A DNA stretch of 64,000 bases from UBA8079 sp049601915 (GCA_049601915.1 JBMYRB010000002.1:620001-684000), one strand, 5' to 3'; numbered from the stretch's first letter, positions 33,980-42,870 are shown. The notes: generated from the letters alone by a model not told the origin. Numbers and translations are program-made.

Positions 33980-34888
33980 CTAATCCGTTTCAACGTCGCC
34001 GAAAAGTTCCCAGATTTCGGCGCGATATGGAATTGCGCCGCGGCCACCGGGTTTCGAACACTTAAGGCCCGCCGCGGCAATGGGAAACCGTGCGGCCAAT
34101 TCCAGGCTTTTCTCTTCGCCGACAGCCAGCGCGAGCGCCCCGAGAAACACATCTCGGGTGCCGAGTATATCCACGACCGGCAGGTCAAGTGCGGGGGTGG
34201 TTTGCAGTTGGCCGTCCTCGTCGAGCCAGCTGAATCCGTCCTACCCGGCCGTGACGCCAACACGGGCTTTGGTCGTCGAGGCGGCGGCCTTGAGGCCAGC
34301 CCATACGTCTGTTGTGCCCGAATGCTGAAGTAATCCGGCATATGAGAAGACAACATGGCTGGCTATCTCGATCAGCTCGCGTCGCACCGGGTTGGGGCCG
34401 GCTTCACCGTCGAGGATAGCGGGAATTCGGTGGTCGTAGGCATTCTGAAGCGCGGGGATCGCAGCTTCGGGCCAGCGTGGGTCAACCAGAACGGCGCTTG
34501 TGTCCTCGATCCTGACGAACGGAAGCCAGCTCGCATCGGCACCCAGGCCACGCCCGCCAAAGATCGTCTCATGCCTCTAACCGCTGGCGTCGATAAGGAT
34601 CGAAGACACCGGCGACTGAGCGCCATGAACAAGGCGAACCTGTTCGGTCTGAACCCCATGCCGTTTTAGGCCGTCCAGCACTTGTAGGCCGGTTTCATCG
34701 TCTCCGAGCCGGCCCCAGAAGGTCGAGGAACCGCCTAGACGAACAACCGTGACGATTGCAGTAGTAGCGGTCCCGCCGCCTTACTGGTTAAAGTCTTGTG
34801 CAAAAGAGAGCTCATTTCCGGCCAGATCGAAGTCACCCTCGAAGACGTGATCCAGGAATGCGATACCGACACAGGTGACCTCGGCCAA
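33980..34888 (-). pseudogene. PfkB-family sugar kinase, inactivated by three in-frame stops
   Basis: Reading one unbroken frame from TTG 34888 gives VTCVGIAFLDHVF..., GGGTATTAIVTVVRLGG, WGRLGDDETG, ILIDASG, GADASWLP, VVFSYAGLL and a C-terminus GALALAVGEEKSLELAARF, clearly a ribokinase/KDG-kinase-like protein. The frame is interrupted by TAA 34781-34783, TAG 34577-34579 and TAG 34241-34243, with no shift of frame between them. In addition the catalytic GAGD motif reads GTRD. It begins 9 bases after soeC and is the last gene of that operon. The dead motif argues against sequencing error. Confidence 0.9.
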
Positions 34889-34897
34889 GTCGCGCCT

Positions 34898-35845
34898 CTA
34901 GACCTCTGTTGCGCCGTAGTACAACGAAGCGGCATGACGCGCCTCGGCGAAGAACAGCCAGCGCTCGATGAGTATTCCCGTTGCTGCGAAAAGCAGTGCG
35001 ACGACGGACGCGGCTATGGCGAACGGCGACGGCAGGAGACCCGCGATCACCAGAGCAAGTGCAGTCGCGACCCCACCGATGAAGAGAGCGATCTTGCGCA
35101 GCCGAGCGGCATGTTTTCGCGCGATTGTGTATCCCATCTCGCGCATGACGTAGTTCTCGCTACTATGCGGCGATTCCAGAAGACGGACTCTGCCGATCGT
35201 GCCGAGGCCCGTTGCCGATTCGGCTGTTGCCACCGGCTTTGCGTTATCAATCTGGCGCCAGTAGACGATTTTCAGCATCCAGGCGGCGAGCGTTACCACT
35301 GCGGCACACCAGGCAATAATGCCGGGTGTGACCCAGAACACCGACGCAATGGCGACCAGGAGAACGGCGCCCGTGGACATGGCGAAGGCAATGTAGAGGG
35401 GTACGACCAGCGGGGTGGACCAGCGCGGTATGGCCCGCAAGCTTGCGTAGATCATGCCCGTGCAACCCACGGTTACAAGGCAGAGGCCCGCGCCAATCAG
35501 CCCGAACCAAATCCAGAGGGGGCTGTGCGCGCCAAAAAACAATGACCCCACGGCAAAGATCAAAATTGGCACATAGGTCACTAGGGCGGCGACACCTTCG
35601 CGCGAAAGCCAGGAGGATCGCCACTGGCTGAGCGCGCGCCATGCCCGCTCAGGATGCCCCAGATGGAAGGTCGATGAGAGCAAGCCCGCCGTGATCAAAA
35701 CCAGGGATATAACGATCACTGACGCGCCGAGGGCCGGGGTCAGGGGAACGATACCCAGAAGCGCGAGCAGCACGAGCCACACGACGGCGCCGTAGCCGGC
35801 GCCCGACGCGGTTGTGAAGAAAATGACGGAGTAGGCGGGGTTCAT
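34898..35845 (-). CDS. soeC: SoeC-like membrane anchor (DmsC/NrfD type)
   Basis: A 315-residue protein with about eight membrane helices, the quinone-interacting anchor of a molybdoenzyme complex. The N-terminus MNPAYSVIFFTTASGAGYGAVVW and LLSSTFHLGHPERAWRALSQWRSSWLSREG match the DmsC family. It follows the iron-sulfur subunit by 20 bases. With SoeA and SoeB it would hold the catalytic subunits at the cytoplasmic face and pass sulfite electrons to quinone. Confidence 0.85.
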   Translation of the reverse strand: MNPAYSVIFFTTASGAGYGAVVWLVLLALLGIVPLTPALGASVIVISLVLITAGLLSSTFHLGHPERAWRALSQWRSSWLSREGVAALVTYVPILIFAVGSLFFGAHSPLWIWFGLIGAGLCLVTVGCTGMIYASLRAIPRWSTPLVVPLYIAFAMSTGAVLLVAIASVFWVTPGIIAWCAAVVTLAAWMLKIVYWRQIDNAKPVATAESATGLGTIGRVRLLESPHSSENYVMREMGYTIARKHAARLRKIALFIGGVATALALVIAGLLPSPFAIAASVVALLFAATGILIERWLFFAEARHAASLYYGATEV

Positions 35846-35865
35846 GAAGCTCAGCGAGGCTTAAG

Positions 35866-36615
35866 TTAGCGGGAAAGCATTCGATCGACCCAATTGAGGA
35901 AGTCGCTGCCGGTGTCGGTGGAAGCCGGTGCAATTTCTGCTGCGGGCGTCGGCGTTTCGAGATCATGGCGTGTCGATGCGCGCGGCGGCAGATATTTGTT
36001 CACGGGCTGCATGCTCATTTCGGGCATCAGATCGTATCCACCACGTTCCTCGACGAGTTGGCTGACCTCGGAATTCGGATCGCCGAGGTCGCCGAAGTGA
36101 CGCGCGGAGGTCGGACAGGTCGACACGCAGGCCGGGAGCCGATCCTCGGGCGCCAGATGCTGGTTCTCGATCCGGTCGATGCACAGCGTACATTTCTTCA
36201 TCACGCCGTCGGCGTAGTCATATTCGCGCGCGCCATAGGGGCATGCCCAGGAACAGAGTTTGCAACCGATACACGTGTCGGCGTTGACCAGAACGATGCC
36301 GTCGTCCTCACGCTTGTAGGAGGCGCCGGTCGGACAAACGGTGACGCAGGCCGGTTCTTCGCAATGCAGGCAGCTGCGCGGGAAATGAACAGTTCGTCCG
36401 CTCCCGCCGTCTCCCGCCTCGAAGCTGTGGACCCGGTTGAACCAGACCCCATGTGGGTCCGCGCCATAAGGCTCTTCATCCGTCAGGGGAGCTGAATGCC
36501 CGCCGGTGTTCCATTCCTTGCAGTTGACCGCGCAGGCGTGGCACCCGACGCAGATATCCAGGTCGATGACCAGGCCGAGCTTGCGGCCGTTGGTGCTGGT
36601 GGGAAGGTTGGTCAT
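35866..36615 (-). CDS. soeB: SoeB-like iron-sulfur subunit
   Basis: A 249-residue ferredoxin-type subunit with four 4Fe-4S clusters. The Cys blocks are CVGCHACAVNC near residue 20, CLHCEEPACVTVCP, CIGCKLCSWACP, and the split set KKCTLCIDR...CVSTCP. It transfers electrons from SoeA to the membrane anchor. Start ATG 36615 overlaps the SoeA stop by 4 bases (ATGA). No Tat or Sec signal is visible, as expected for the cytoplasmic SoeABC-type complex. Confidence 0.88.
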   Translation of the reverse strand: MTNLPTSTNGRKLGLVIDLDICVGCHACAVNCKEWNTGGHSAPLTDEEPYGADPHGVWFNRVHSFEAGDGGSGRTVHFPRSCLHCEEPACVTVCPTGASYKREDDGIVLVNADTCIGCKLCSWACPYGAREYDYADGVMKKCTLCIDRIENQHLAPEDRLPACVSTCPTSARHFGDLGDPNSEVSQLVEERGGYDLMPEMSMQPVNKYLPPRASTRHDLETPTPAAEIAPASTDTGSDFLNWVDRMLSR

Positions 36616-39560
36616 CTGTCGCCTCCACCGCGATTGCGTCGCCAGTTTGAGGGGGGCAGAAAACGTGCGCCGAACCGCAGCCTGTTTGCTGCCTCGCCAA
36701 CGCCAGGCGCGCGCGGCGAAATACCTTTGTCCGAGGGATCATTCGCGAGGGTCGTGTCGCTCCCGTCGTCCTTGACGATCCGCACTCGCAGGTCGAACCA
36801 CGCCGCCTGGCCGGTAATCGGGTCCGTGTTTCCGAATCTATAGCCGTCTTTCGGCGGCAATAGGTCGGTGATGAGGTGGTTGAGCAGGAAGCCCTTGTTC
36901 GATTCCGGCGCGTCGGGAGACAGGTTCCAGGCCCCGCGCTTCTTGCCAATCGCGTTCCATGTCCAGACCGTGTTGCCGTTGACGCCCTCCATGAGCGCGA
37001 GCCTTGCCTTGATACTGCCATAGGGACTCTCGACGCGAACATCGTCGTCGTCGCGGAGACCCTGATCTTCCGCAGATTCCCGATTCATGTAGAGCTTGTT
37101 CCAACCATGGATCTGGCGTAGCCAGGCATTCTGCGATCCCCAGGAATGGTACATCGCCATGGGGCGCTGGGTCAGCGCATGGATCGGGAAAGTCTCGGGA
37201 TCAGTGTGCGATTCCTCGAACGGCGCGTACCAGATGGGGAGCGGGTCGAATGTCTCGGCGATGCGGTTGCGGTATCTGACGGGCGGCACCACGTTGCCAA
37301 ACCCCTGGCCGGCGAGTTTGAAGCGTTGCAGCGGCTCGCTGTAGAGCTGCAATACGATCGGATCGGCGGTCGCGATCCATCCCATTTTCGCGGCCTTATC
37401 GAGATAGGCGCGGTTGCTGTGTTTGTAGTGGCGCTCGTCGGGCGCAAACTCGTCACTCCAGAAACAGCCATTCTCGATGTAACGCTCAAGCTGGTTGTCA
37501 TTCGGTGCGCCATTGCCGTGCGAGGACCCGTCTTCGCCTCGCCAGCCGGCCAGCGGGCCGATGCCCGGCGCGCGTTCGTGATGAACTAGGTAGTCGGCAT
37601 AGCCGCCGGGATATTTCGGTGTACCAGTGTCGGTCGTGAAGGCGGGAAGGCCGAGCCGGGCACCCAGATCGATCAGCACGTCCTGGAACGGCCGCACATT
37701 GCGATCGGGGGTGATTACCGGTTGGCGAATGGCGTCGGCAGGCCCGTCGGCGCTGCAGATCGGGCGGTCGAGAAGGCTGACGCAGTCCCAGCGTTCCAGA
37801 TATGTGGTGTCGGGGAGGATCAGGTCGGCATAGGCGATCATTTCCGACTGAAAGGCATCGGAGTAGATGATCTTCGGGATCTTGTATTCACCGGTTTCCG
37901 GGTCGGTGTCGGTGAGCATCTCGATGGTTTCGGTGGTGTTCATCGACGAGTTCCAACTCATGTTCGCCATGAACATGAAAAGGACATCGATCGGGTACGG
38001 GTCGCCCGCCCAGGCATTACGGATGACCATATGCATCATGCCGTGGGCGGCCAGCGGAGCATCCCAGGAATAGGCCTTGTCGATGCGCAGCGCCTCGCCG
38101 TGATCGTCAATCAGCAAATCTTCCGGGCTGGTGATGAACCCCAAAGGCGGCCCCGCCATCGGTGAGCCGGGCGACACCTGATGCGGTTTACCGGCCGGTT
38201 TGGGGCCCGGCGGGGCCGGGCGCGGGAAGGGCGGTTTGTACCGAAATCCGCCGGGGCAATCGATGCTACCCAGCAGCATCTGCAGCAGATGAATCGCGCG
38301 GCAGGTCTGGAAACCGTTCGAGTGAGCGGAAATACCGCGCATGGCATGCATCGAGACCGGGCGTCCGATAATCTTGTCGTGCTTGCGCCCAGCCCAATCC
38401 GTCCACGCCACGTCGAGGGAGATTTCCTGTTCGAATGCCGCGTGGGCCAGTTCGGCGGCGATCCGGCGAATGCGTTCGGCATCGATTCCAGTCTTCTCGG
38501 CGACCGCGTCGGGGCTGTATGCCGCGTCGAGATATCGGTCGAGCAAGAGCTGGAAGGCGGGCACAGCCTCGGCGTTCGATCCGCCGTCGCCGGGCGCTGC
38601 TTCGTTCATGGGAAAGCATCCACGCATAGCGGGCGAAATATCGATACCGCTGGCATCGACGAGCTGATCCGTGTTGCGGTCGTACGCAAGCGGCTTACCG
38701 TCGCGGCCACGGACGAACAGGCCGTGATCCGCCGTGCCCGGCGCATGCCGCACGAGCCAGTGCGCATTTGTGTAGCGGGCCAGGAAATCGAGATCGACGT
38801 TGCCGGTGCGGACCAGTTCATGGATGAGCGCCATGACCAGCAATCCGTCGGTGCCCGGCCGGATACCAACCCACTCGTCGGCGATTGCCGAGTATCCTGT
38901 GCGAACCGGATTGACCGAGACGAATTTTGCGTCGCCCTTGGTCTTTAACTTCCCCAGCCCCATTTTGATCGGGTTTGAATCATGATCTTCCGCGACCCCG
39001 AACATCATGAAATATTTGGTGTTTTCCCAATCCGGTTCGCCGAATTCCCAGAACGACCCACCGATCGTGTAGATGCCGGCTGCGGCCATGTTGACCGAGC
39101 AGAACCCGCCATGCGCGGCATGGTTGGGGGTCCCGAACTGGCTTGCCCAGAAGCCGGTCAGGGACTGACTTTGATCGCGGCCGGTGAAGAAGGCGAGCTT
39201 GCGGGGATCCCGGCGACGAATGTCGCCCAGCCACTCGGTCGCGGTGTCCAGGGCCTCTTCCCAGCTTATCGTTTCGAATTCACCGGAACCGCGCGGCCCA
39301 ACCCGGCGCAGCGGCTGAGATAGGCGCGCCGGCGAATAGTGCTGCATGATGCCGGCGGACCCCTTGGCACACAAAACCCCCTTGTTGACCGGGTGGTCGC
39401 GGTTTCCCTCGATGTAGCGGATCGCACCATCTTTCAGATGGACCTTGATGCCGCAGCGGCACGCGCACATGTAACAGGTGGTTGTCTTCACCTCGTCCGA
39501 GACGATGGGTGATTGATCGACCTTCTCGTAGTGGTCGTCAGGTCGGATATCGTCGGGCAT
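36612..39560 (-). CDS. soeA: SoeA-like molybdopterin oxidoreductase (cytoplasmic sulfite dehydrogenase)
   Basis: A 982-residue DMSO-reductase-family protein with bis-MGD molybdenum. The N-terminal cluster ligands are Cys29, Cys32, Cys36 and Cys64. The likely molybdenum ligand is the Cys in HGGFCSVNMAAAG. There is no twin-arginine signal, which matches the cytoplasmic sulfite:quinone dehydrogenase SoeA and argues against periplasmic DMSO, TMAO or polysulfide reductases. Adjacent genes (sulfite-exporter-type TSUP, SoeB, SoeC) agree. Arsenite/tetrathionate-type relatives cannot be wholly excluded without a tree. Confidence 0.83.
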   Translation of the reverse strand: MPDDIRPDDHYEKVDQSPIVSDEVKTTTCYMCACRCGIKVHLKDGAIRYIEGNRDHPVNKGVLCAKGSAGIMQHYSPARLSQPLRRVGPRGSGEFETISWEEALDTATEWLGDIRRRDPRKLAFFTGRDQSQSLTGFWASQFGTPNHAAHGGFCSVNMAAAGIYTIGGSFWEFGEPDWENTKYFMMFGVAEDHDSNPIKMGLGKLKTKGDAKFVSVNPVRTGYSAIADEWVGIRPGTDGLLVMALIHELVRTGNVDLDFLARYTNAHWLVRHAPGTADHGLFVRGRDGKPLAYDRNTDQLVDASGIDISPAMRGCFPMNEAAPGDGGSNAEAVPAFQLLLDRYLDAAYSPDAVAEKTGIDAERIRRIAAELAHAAFEQEISLDVAWTDWAGRKHDKIIGRPVSMHAMRGISAHSNGFQTCRAIHLLQMLLGSIDCPGGFRYKPPFPRPAPPGPKPAGKPHQVSPGSPMAGPPLGFITSPEDLLIDDHGEALRIDKAYSWDAPLAAHGMMHMVIRNAWAGDPYPIDVLFMFMANMSWNSSMNTTETIEMLTDTDPETGEYKIPKIIYSDAFQSEMIAYADLILPDTTYLERWDCVSLLDRPICSADGPADAIRQPVITPDRNVRPFQDVLIDLGARLGLPAFTTDTGTPKYPGGYADYLVHHERAPGIGPLAGWRGEDGSSHGNGAPNDNQLERYIENGCFWSDEFAPDERHYKHSNRAYLDKAAKMGWIATADPIVLQLYSEPLQRFKLAGQGFGNVVPPVRYRNRIAETFDPLPIWYAPFEESHTDPETFPIHALTQRPMAMYHSWGSQNAWLRQIHGWNKLYMNRESAEDQGLRDDDDVRVESPYGSIKARLALMEGVNGNTVWTWNAIGKKRGAWNLSPDAPESNKGFLLNHLITDLLPPKDGYRFGNTDPITGQAAWFDLRVRIVKDDGSDTTLANDPSDKGISPRAPGVGEAANRLRFGARFLPPSNWRRNRGGGDR

Positions 39561-39571
39561 CAGCTAAATAC

Positions 39572-40096
39572 TCAGACCAGTGTGTCGATTTGCTCATCGG
39601 TTAACCCGCCGGGAATGATCGTCACGGGGATGCGGAGTTGGCCAATCGCCTTTTTGGTGAGGTGATTGATCAAGGGGCCGGGGCCGCGCCGTCCCGTCGA
39701 GGCGGCGAGCACGAGAATACGAATATCCTTTTCTTCCTGAACCAGCTCGACAATGGCGGATTTGGTCTCGCCGCCGCGCAGGTAGAGGATGGGGGGGCCT
39801 TCGTACAAGCGCCAGACTTCTGCTGCATGCTCCTGCAAGAGTTGTTCGGCCTCCTCACGCGCTTCGGCCTGCATCAGGTTGCCGACCGCTGCCCAGTGCT
39901 GAAAGTCCGAGTCACGGATGACACGCACGAGGCCTACCCGCCCGCCGGTGCGTCGCGCGCGTAAGCTCGCCCAGCGAAGCGCGACCCGCATCTCCGGGGA
40001 ATTGTCGACGACCACGAGAAAGACGGCTGCCCGGTCTCCGGTGGGTTTGTCGCTCGTCGGCGGCTGGGGGGTGTTGGGCGAATCAGACATGACCAT
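39572..40096 (-). CDS. Universal stress protein (UspA-like)
   Basis: A 174-residue UspA-fold protein. The variant ATP-binding signature VLAASTGRRGPGPLINHLTKKAIGQLRIPVTII is near the C-terminus, and the N-terminal VFLVVVDNSPEMRVALRWA starts the fold. Start ATG 40096 overlaps the TIGR02186 stop by one base and the stop is 11 bases before soeA, so it is a firm member of the operon. A regulatory or energy-sensing role for the sulfite system is inferred only from this position. Confidence 0.88.
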   Translation of the reverse strand: MVMSDSPNTPQPPTSDKPTGDRAAVFLVVVDNSPEMRVALRWASLRARRTGGRVGLVRVIRDSDFQHWAAVGNLMQAEAREEAEQLLQEHAAEVWRLYEGPPILYLRGGETKSAIVELVQEEKDIRILVLAASTGRRGPGPLINHLTKKAIGQLRIPVTIIPGGLTDEQIDTLV

Positions 40097-40887
40097 CAAA
40101 CCTTACGGAACACGAAGCCGGCGAACCAGCCGGCAATCAGTGCGATGATGACGGCGATCAGACCGTAGACGGGTGCATGCTGGAAGGCAAACTCGGTGAC
40201 TTTCGCTTCGAACCCGACCTTGCGGACCTGCAGGAGGGATTCCGAGCGGTCAGCGATCTCACCGTTTCGGACCAAATACACTGTGACCGCATAGTCACCG
40301 GTCGGGACGTTCGCAGGGAGGGCGACCCGGGTCCGGAACAGACGGGCGCCGCGAAAACTCACATCCCGCAGGCCGTCTGTATAAAGCTGGCTGCGTTGTT
40401 TGTTGCGGATCAGCGCCGCGCGGAATGCCTCTTCCTTGTCCAGGGAGGTGAGGAAGTGCGGGTTAAAGGCGATATGGTCTGTGCCGATCTGATTGGCGTT
40501 GAGTATCGGCTCGGGCAGCAGGTCTTCGAGGGGTGCCGAGGCGGCGACATGGTAGAAACCCGGCGCATCGTCGAAGACCAGCTCGGATGCATTCACCCAT
40601 ATTCCCGCCACCCGTTCCTTGCGCCGGACAATGACCTGGCTGTTGGGTGCGCGTACCACCACGATGACATCGCCATCACCTTCCGTGGCACCGAACAGGA
40701 GGACGTCGGCACCCTTGAAGCCGGTACTGATACCGATAAGGTCCTGGCTCAGGTCGATGGCCAGCGCGTCGTCTCGTGCGGCATCCGCCGGGATTTGCAG
40801 CAGGACCAATGCAGCCAGGATGGCGACGCCTCCGCGTAGAGAGCCGAGCATCCGAAACGGCTGAAAACGGCGAGGTTGCATGCTCAT
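40096..40887 (-). CDS. TIGR02186-family membrane-anchored protein
   Basis: A 263-residue protein with an N-terminal signal segment (GGVAILAALVLLQIPADA) and a C-terminal anchor helix (GLIAVIIALIAGWFAGFVF). The rest is a periplasmic beta-rich domain: DLSQDLIGISTGFKGADVLLFG and the C-terminal YAVTVYLVRNGEI. The family is alphaproteobacterial, of unknown function, and is typically found beside TauE/SafE exporters, as here. Start ATG 40887 overlaps the exporter stop by 4 bases (ATGA). Confidence 0.85.
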   Translation of the reverse strand: MSMQPRRFQPFRMLGSLRGGVAILAALVLLQIPADAARDDALAIDLSQDLIGISTGFKGADVLLFGATEGDGDVIVVVRAPNSQVIVRRKERVAGIWVNASELVFDDAPGFYHVAASAPLEDLLPEPILNANQIGTDHIAFNPHFLTSLDKEEAFRAALIRNKQRSQLYTDGLRDVSFRGARLFRTRVALPANVPTGDYAVTVYLVRNGEIADRSESLLQVRKVGFEAKVTEFAFQHAPVYGLIAVIIALIAGWFAGFVFRKV

Positions 40888-41810
40888 AGGCCGAACCCGG
40901 GTGTTTCGCTGATTGAGTAGATATCTTCCGGCGTGGAGACCAGGTCGAAACCGATCTTGGCGCAGACCCCGAGCACCATAAGGGCTAACAGACCACGAAG
41001 TTCCTCCCCGCGAAGTCGACCGCTCATCTTGGTACCCAACTGCGCCCCGATCACGGCGCCGGTGAGCAGCAGCAGCGCGAGCACCACATCGACGGTCTGG
41101 TTGTTGACCGCCTGAAGGAAGGTGACATTGGCGGTCACGAAGATAATCTGGAAAAGCGATGTCCCGACGACAACAGCGGTCGGCATGCCTAGGATGTAGA
41201 TCATCGCGGGGACCATCAGAAACCCGCCGCCGACACCCATGAGGGCTGCAAGGATGCCGACGAAGAAGCCGATTCCCAGCGGAAGCAGGGCGCTGATGTA
41301 GAGCCGGGAACGGCGGAAGCGCATCTTTAACGGCAGGCCGTGGAGCCATGTGTGTTGGTGCAGCTTGCCGCGCGTGGCAGTGCCGGCGCGCATGCGAAAG
41401 ATCGCCCGGGCGCTTTCGAACAGCATCAGGAAACCGACAATCCCGAGAAACAGGACGTAGCTGAGCTGGACCAACAGGTCGACCTGACCGATTTCCCGGA
41501 GGAACGTGAATATTCCGACACCGAACGCGGACCCTGCAAAACCACCGACGGTCAGGACGGCGCCCATCTTGAAGTCGACATTTCTACGCCGCATATGGGC
41601 AAGTACGCCCGACACCGAGGCCGCGACGATCTGGTTGGCCTCGGTCGCCACGGCGACCGCCGGCGTAATGCCGATGAAGATGAGCAGCGGGGTCATCAGA
41701 AATCCGCCGCCGACACCGAACAACCCGGACAGAAATCCAACGCCGCCGCCCATCAGGAGGATGAGGAAAACGTCGACAGACATTTCGGCGATGGGAAGAT
41801 ATATCGTCAT
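40884..41810 (-). CDS. TauE/SafE-type (TSUP) sulfite exporter
   Basis: A 308-residue protein with eight or more helices in two inverted halves. The repeated family motifs are GGGVGFLSGLFGVGGGFLMTPLLI at the N-terminus and GFFVGILAALMGVGGGFLMVPAMIY in the second half. Members export sulfite, sulfoacetate or similar anions. It heads the minus-strand operon that continues through TIGR02186, UspA and SoeABC, supporting sulfite as the substrate. Confidence 0.9.
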   Translation of the reverse strand: MTIYLPIAEMSVDVFLILLMGGGVGFLSGLFGVGGGFLMTPLLIFIGITPAVAVATEANQIVAASVSGVLAHMRRRNVDFKMGAVLTVGGFAGSAFGVGIFTFLREIGQVDLLVQLSYVLFLGIVGFLMLFESARAIFRMRAGTATRGKLHQHTWLHGLPLKMRFRRSRLYISALLPLGIGFFVGILAALMGVGGGFLMVPAMIYILGMPTAVVVGTSLFQIIFVTANVTFLQAVNNQTVDVVLALLLLTGAVIGAQLGTKMSGRLRGEELRGLLALMVLGVCAKIGFDLVSTPEDIYSISETPGFGL

Positions 41811-41869
41811 TTTATCCGTACGTGATCGATTGGACCGTTATCGGCCCGGCTATTATTGTTGGGCCTGTG

Positions 41870-42211
41870 TCAGCCGGTTTCGACCGGAAAATCCGCCGAC
41901 ATCCACTCAAGGATACCGCCGGACATTCGATAGATGGTTCCAGGGTGTCCGCCAGCGGCGAGTTGCTCTGCTGCGATGCCGCATCGCTGGCCGATGCGGC
42001 AATGCAGAATCAGGTCCTGGCCATCGCCCGGCGTTATCTGTGAAGGGTCGAAATTCGAAAGCGGGACCAGCTGTGCACCGGCAATGCGTATCTGGGCGTT
42101 CTCATGTGGTTCGCGCACGTCCACAATATAGGCGCTGCCGCCAGCGATCCGATCGCGCACTTCGCCGGGCGAGAGCATGATGATTTGGGGCACGGGCGGG
42201 GTGTCAGACAT
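41870..42211 (-). CDS. Rhodanese-domain sulfurtransferase
   Basis: A 113-residue single-domain rhodanese. VDVREPHENAQIRIAGA and the loop CRIGQRC (active Cys) are intact, with the GG...W ending (MSGGILEWM). Start ATG 42211. It lies between the sulfite exporter and the BigR-like repressor on the same strand, 14 bases after the regulator, so the two are probably cotranscribed. It would move sulfane sulfur, possibly to or from TusA. Confidence 0.9.
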   Translation of the reverse strand: MSDTPPVPQIIMLSPGEVRDRIAGGSAYIVDVREPHENAQIRIAGAQLVPLSNFDPSQITPGDGQDLILHCRIGQRCGIAAEQLAAGGHPGTIYRMSGGILEWMSADFPVETG

Positions 42212-42225
42212 CAAGCATTCATTCC

Positions 42226-42573
42226 CTAGTCGCCGGCCGACCGGGCGGGGTCTGCATCGGCACAGTAGATATCATAGAGAGTGCCTAGGACCGCTTGGGA
42301 TTCTTCGCTCGAGATCGAGTAGAAGATCGTCTGAGCATCCCGTCGCGTTTTGACCAGATGTTCGCGACGCAGCCGTGCGAGATGCTGGGAGAGAGCGGAC
42401 TGGCTTAATCCGACCATTGGCTCGAGTTCACCGACGGACTTTTCCCCCTGGCTCAAATAGCACATGATCAGCAACCGGCGCTCGTTTGCCAGTGACTTGA
42501 GCAGGCGGCTTGCCTGCCCTGCTTTTTCCTGAAGTGCCGAGGGATCCATAGACGGGTCCATTCTGGGGTCCAT
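42226..42573 (-). CDS. ArsR-family repressor with a BigR/SqrR-type cysteine pair
   Basis: A 115-residue winged-helix repressor. The helix-turn-helix is VGELEPMVGLSQSALSQHLARLRREHLV. It has exactly two cysteines, Cys38 (LIMCYLSQG) and Cys104 (DIYCADADP), placed like the pair that forms a tetrasulfide in BigR/SqrR when persulfides are sensed; metal-binding ArsR ligands are absent. I use ATG 42573, giving the odd N-terminal repeat MDPRMDPSMDPS; M5 and M9 are alternatives. It likely controls the sulfur genes on both sides. Confidence 0.88.
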   Translation of the reverse strand: MDPRMDPSMDPSALQEKAGQASRLLKSLANERRLLIMCYLSQGEKSVGELEPMVGLSQSALSQHLARLRREHLVKTRRDAQTIFYSISSEESQAVLGTLYDIYCADADPARSAGD

Positions 42574-42618
42574 CGGATTAGTGTATTCGTATATTAGAAA
42601 ACCGGTCAATGTGAAGTG
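42574..42618. promoter_or_regulatory. AT-rich divergent promoter/operator between the repressor and tusA
   Basis: Only 45 bases separate the two divergent starts. The AT-rich core ATTAGTGTATTCGTATATTAG (42577-42597) carries ATTAG at both ends and GTAT repeated at 8-base spacing, a likely site for the adjacent ArsR-type repressor. BigR-type sites are AT-rich, which agrees, but the exact half-sites are not clear. Confidence 0.5.
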
Positions 42619-42870
42619 ATGCCAGAAATGCAATCCGACGACGACCAAATGCTCGACACCAGCGGCCTCAAATGTCCGCTCCCCGTCCTGAAGGCCAAGA
42701 AGGCACTCAAGACGATGTCTCCCGGTGCCATGTTGCGGGTGGTCGCAACCGATCCCGGCTCAGTACGGGATTTTGCACATTTCTGCGAAGCGACGGGTGA
42801 TTCCCTGCTCGAATCAACCGAAGGTGACGGCATTTACACTTTCCGGATATGCAAGGGAGGGGGGGCATGA
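42619..42870 (+). CDS. tusA: TusA-family sulfur carrier
   Basis: An 83-residue sulfurtransferase carrier. The hallmark CPLPVLKAKKAL (CPxP with the active Cys) follows LDTSGLK near residue 19. Start ATG 42619; a GTG immediately before it is an alternative. It is divergent from the BigR-like repressor and overlaps the mtnA start by 4 bases (ATGA). Near Soe and rhodanese genes, TusA more likely delivers sulfur in sulfane oxidation than in tRNA thiolation. Confidence 0.92.
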   Translation: MPEMQSDDDQMLDTSGLKCPLPVLKAKKALKTMSPGAMLRVVATDPGSVRDFAHFCEATGDSLLESTEGDGIYTFRICKGGGA

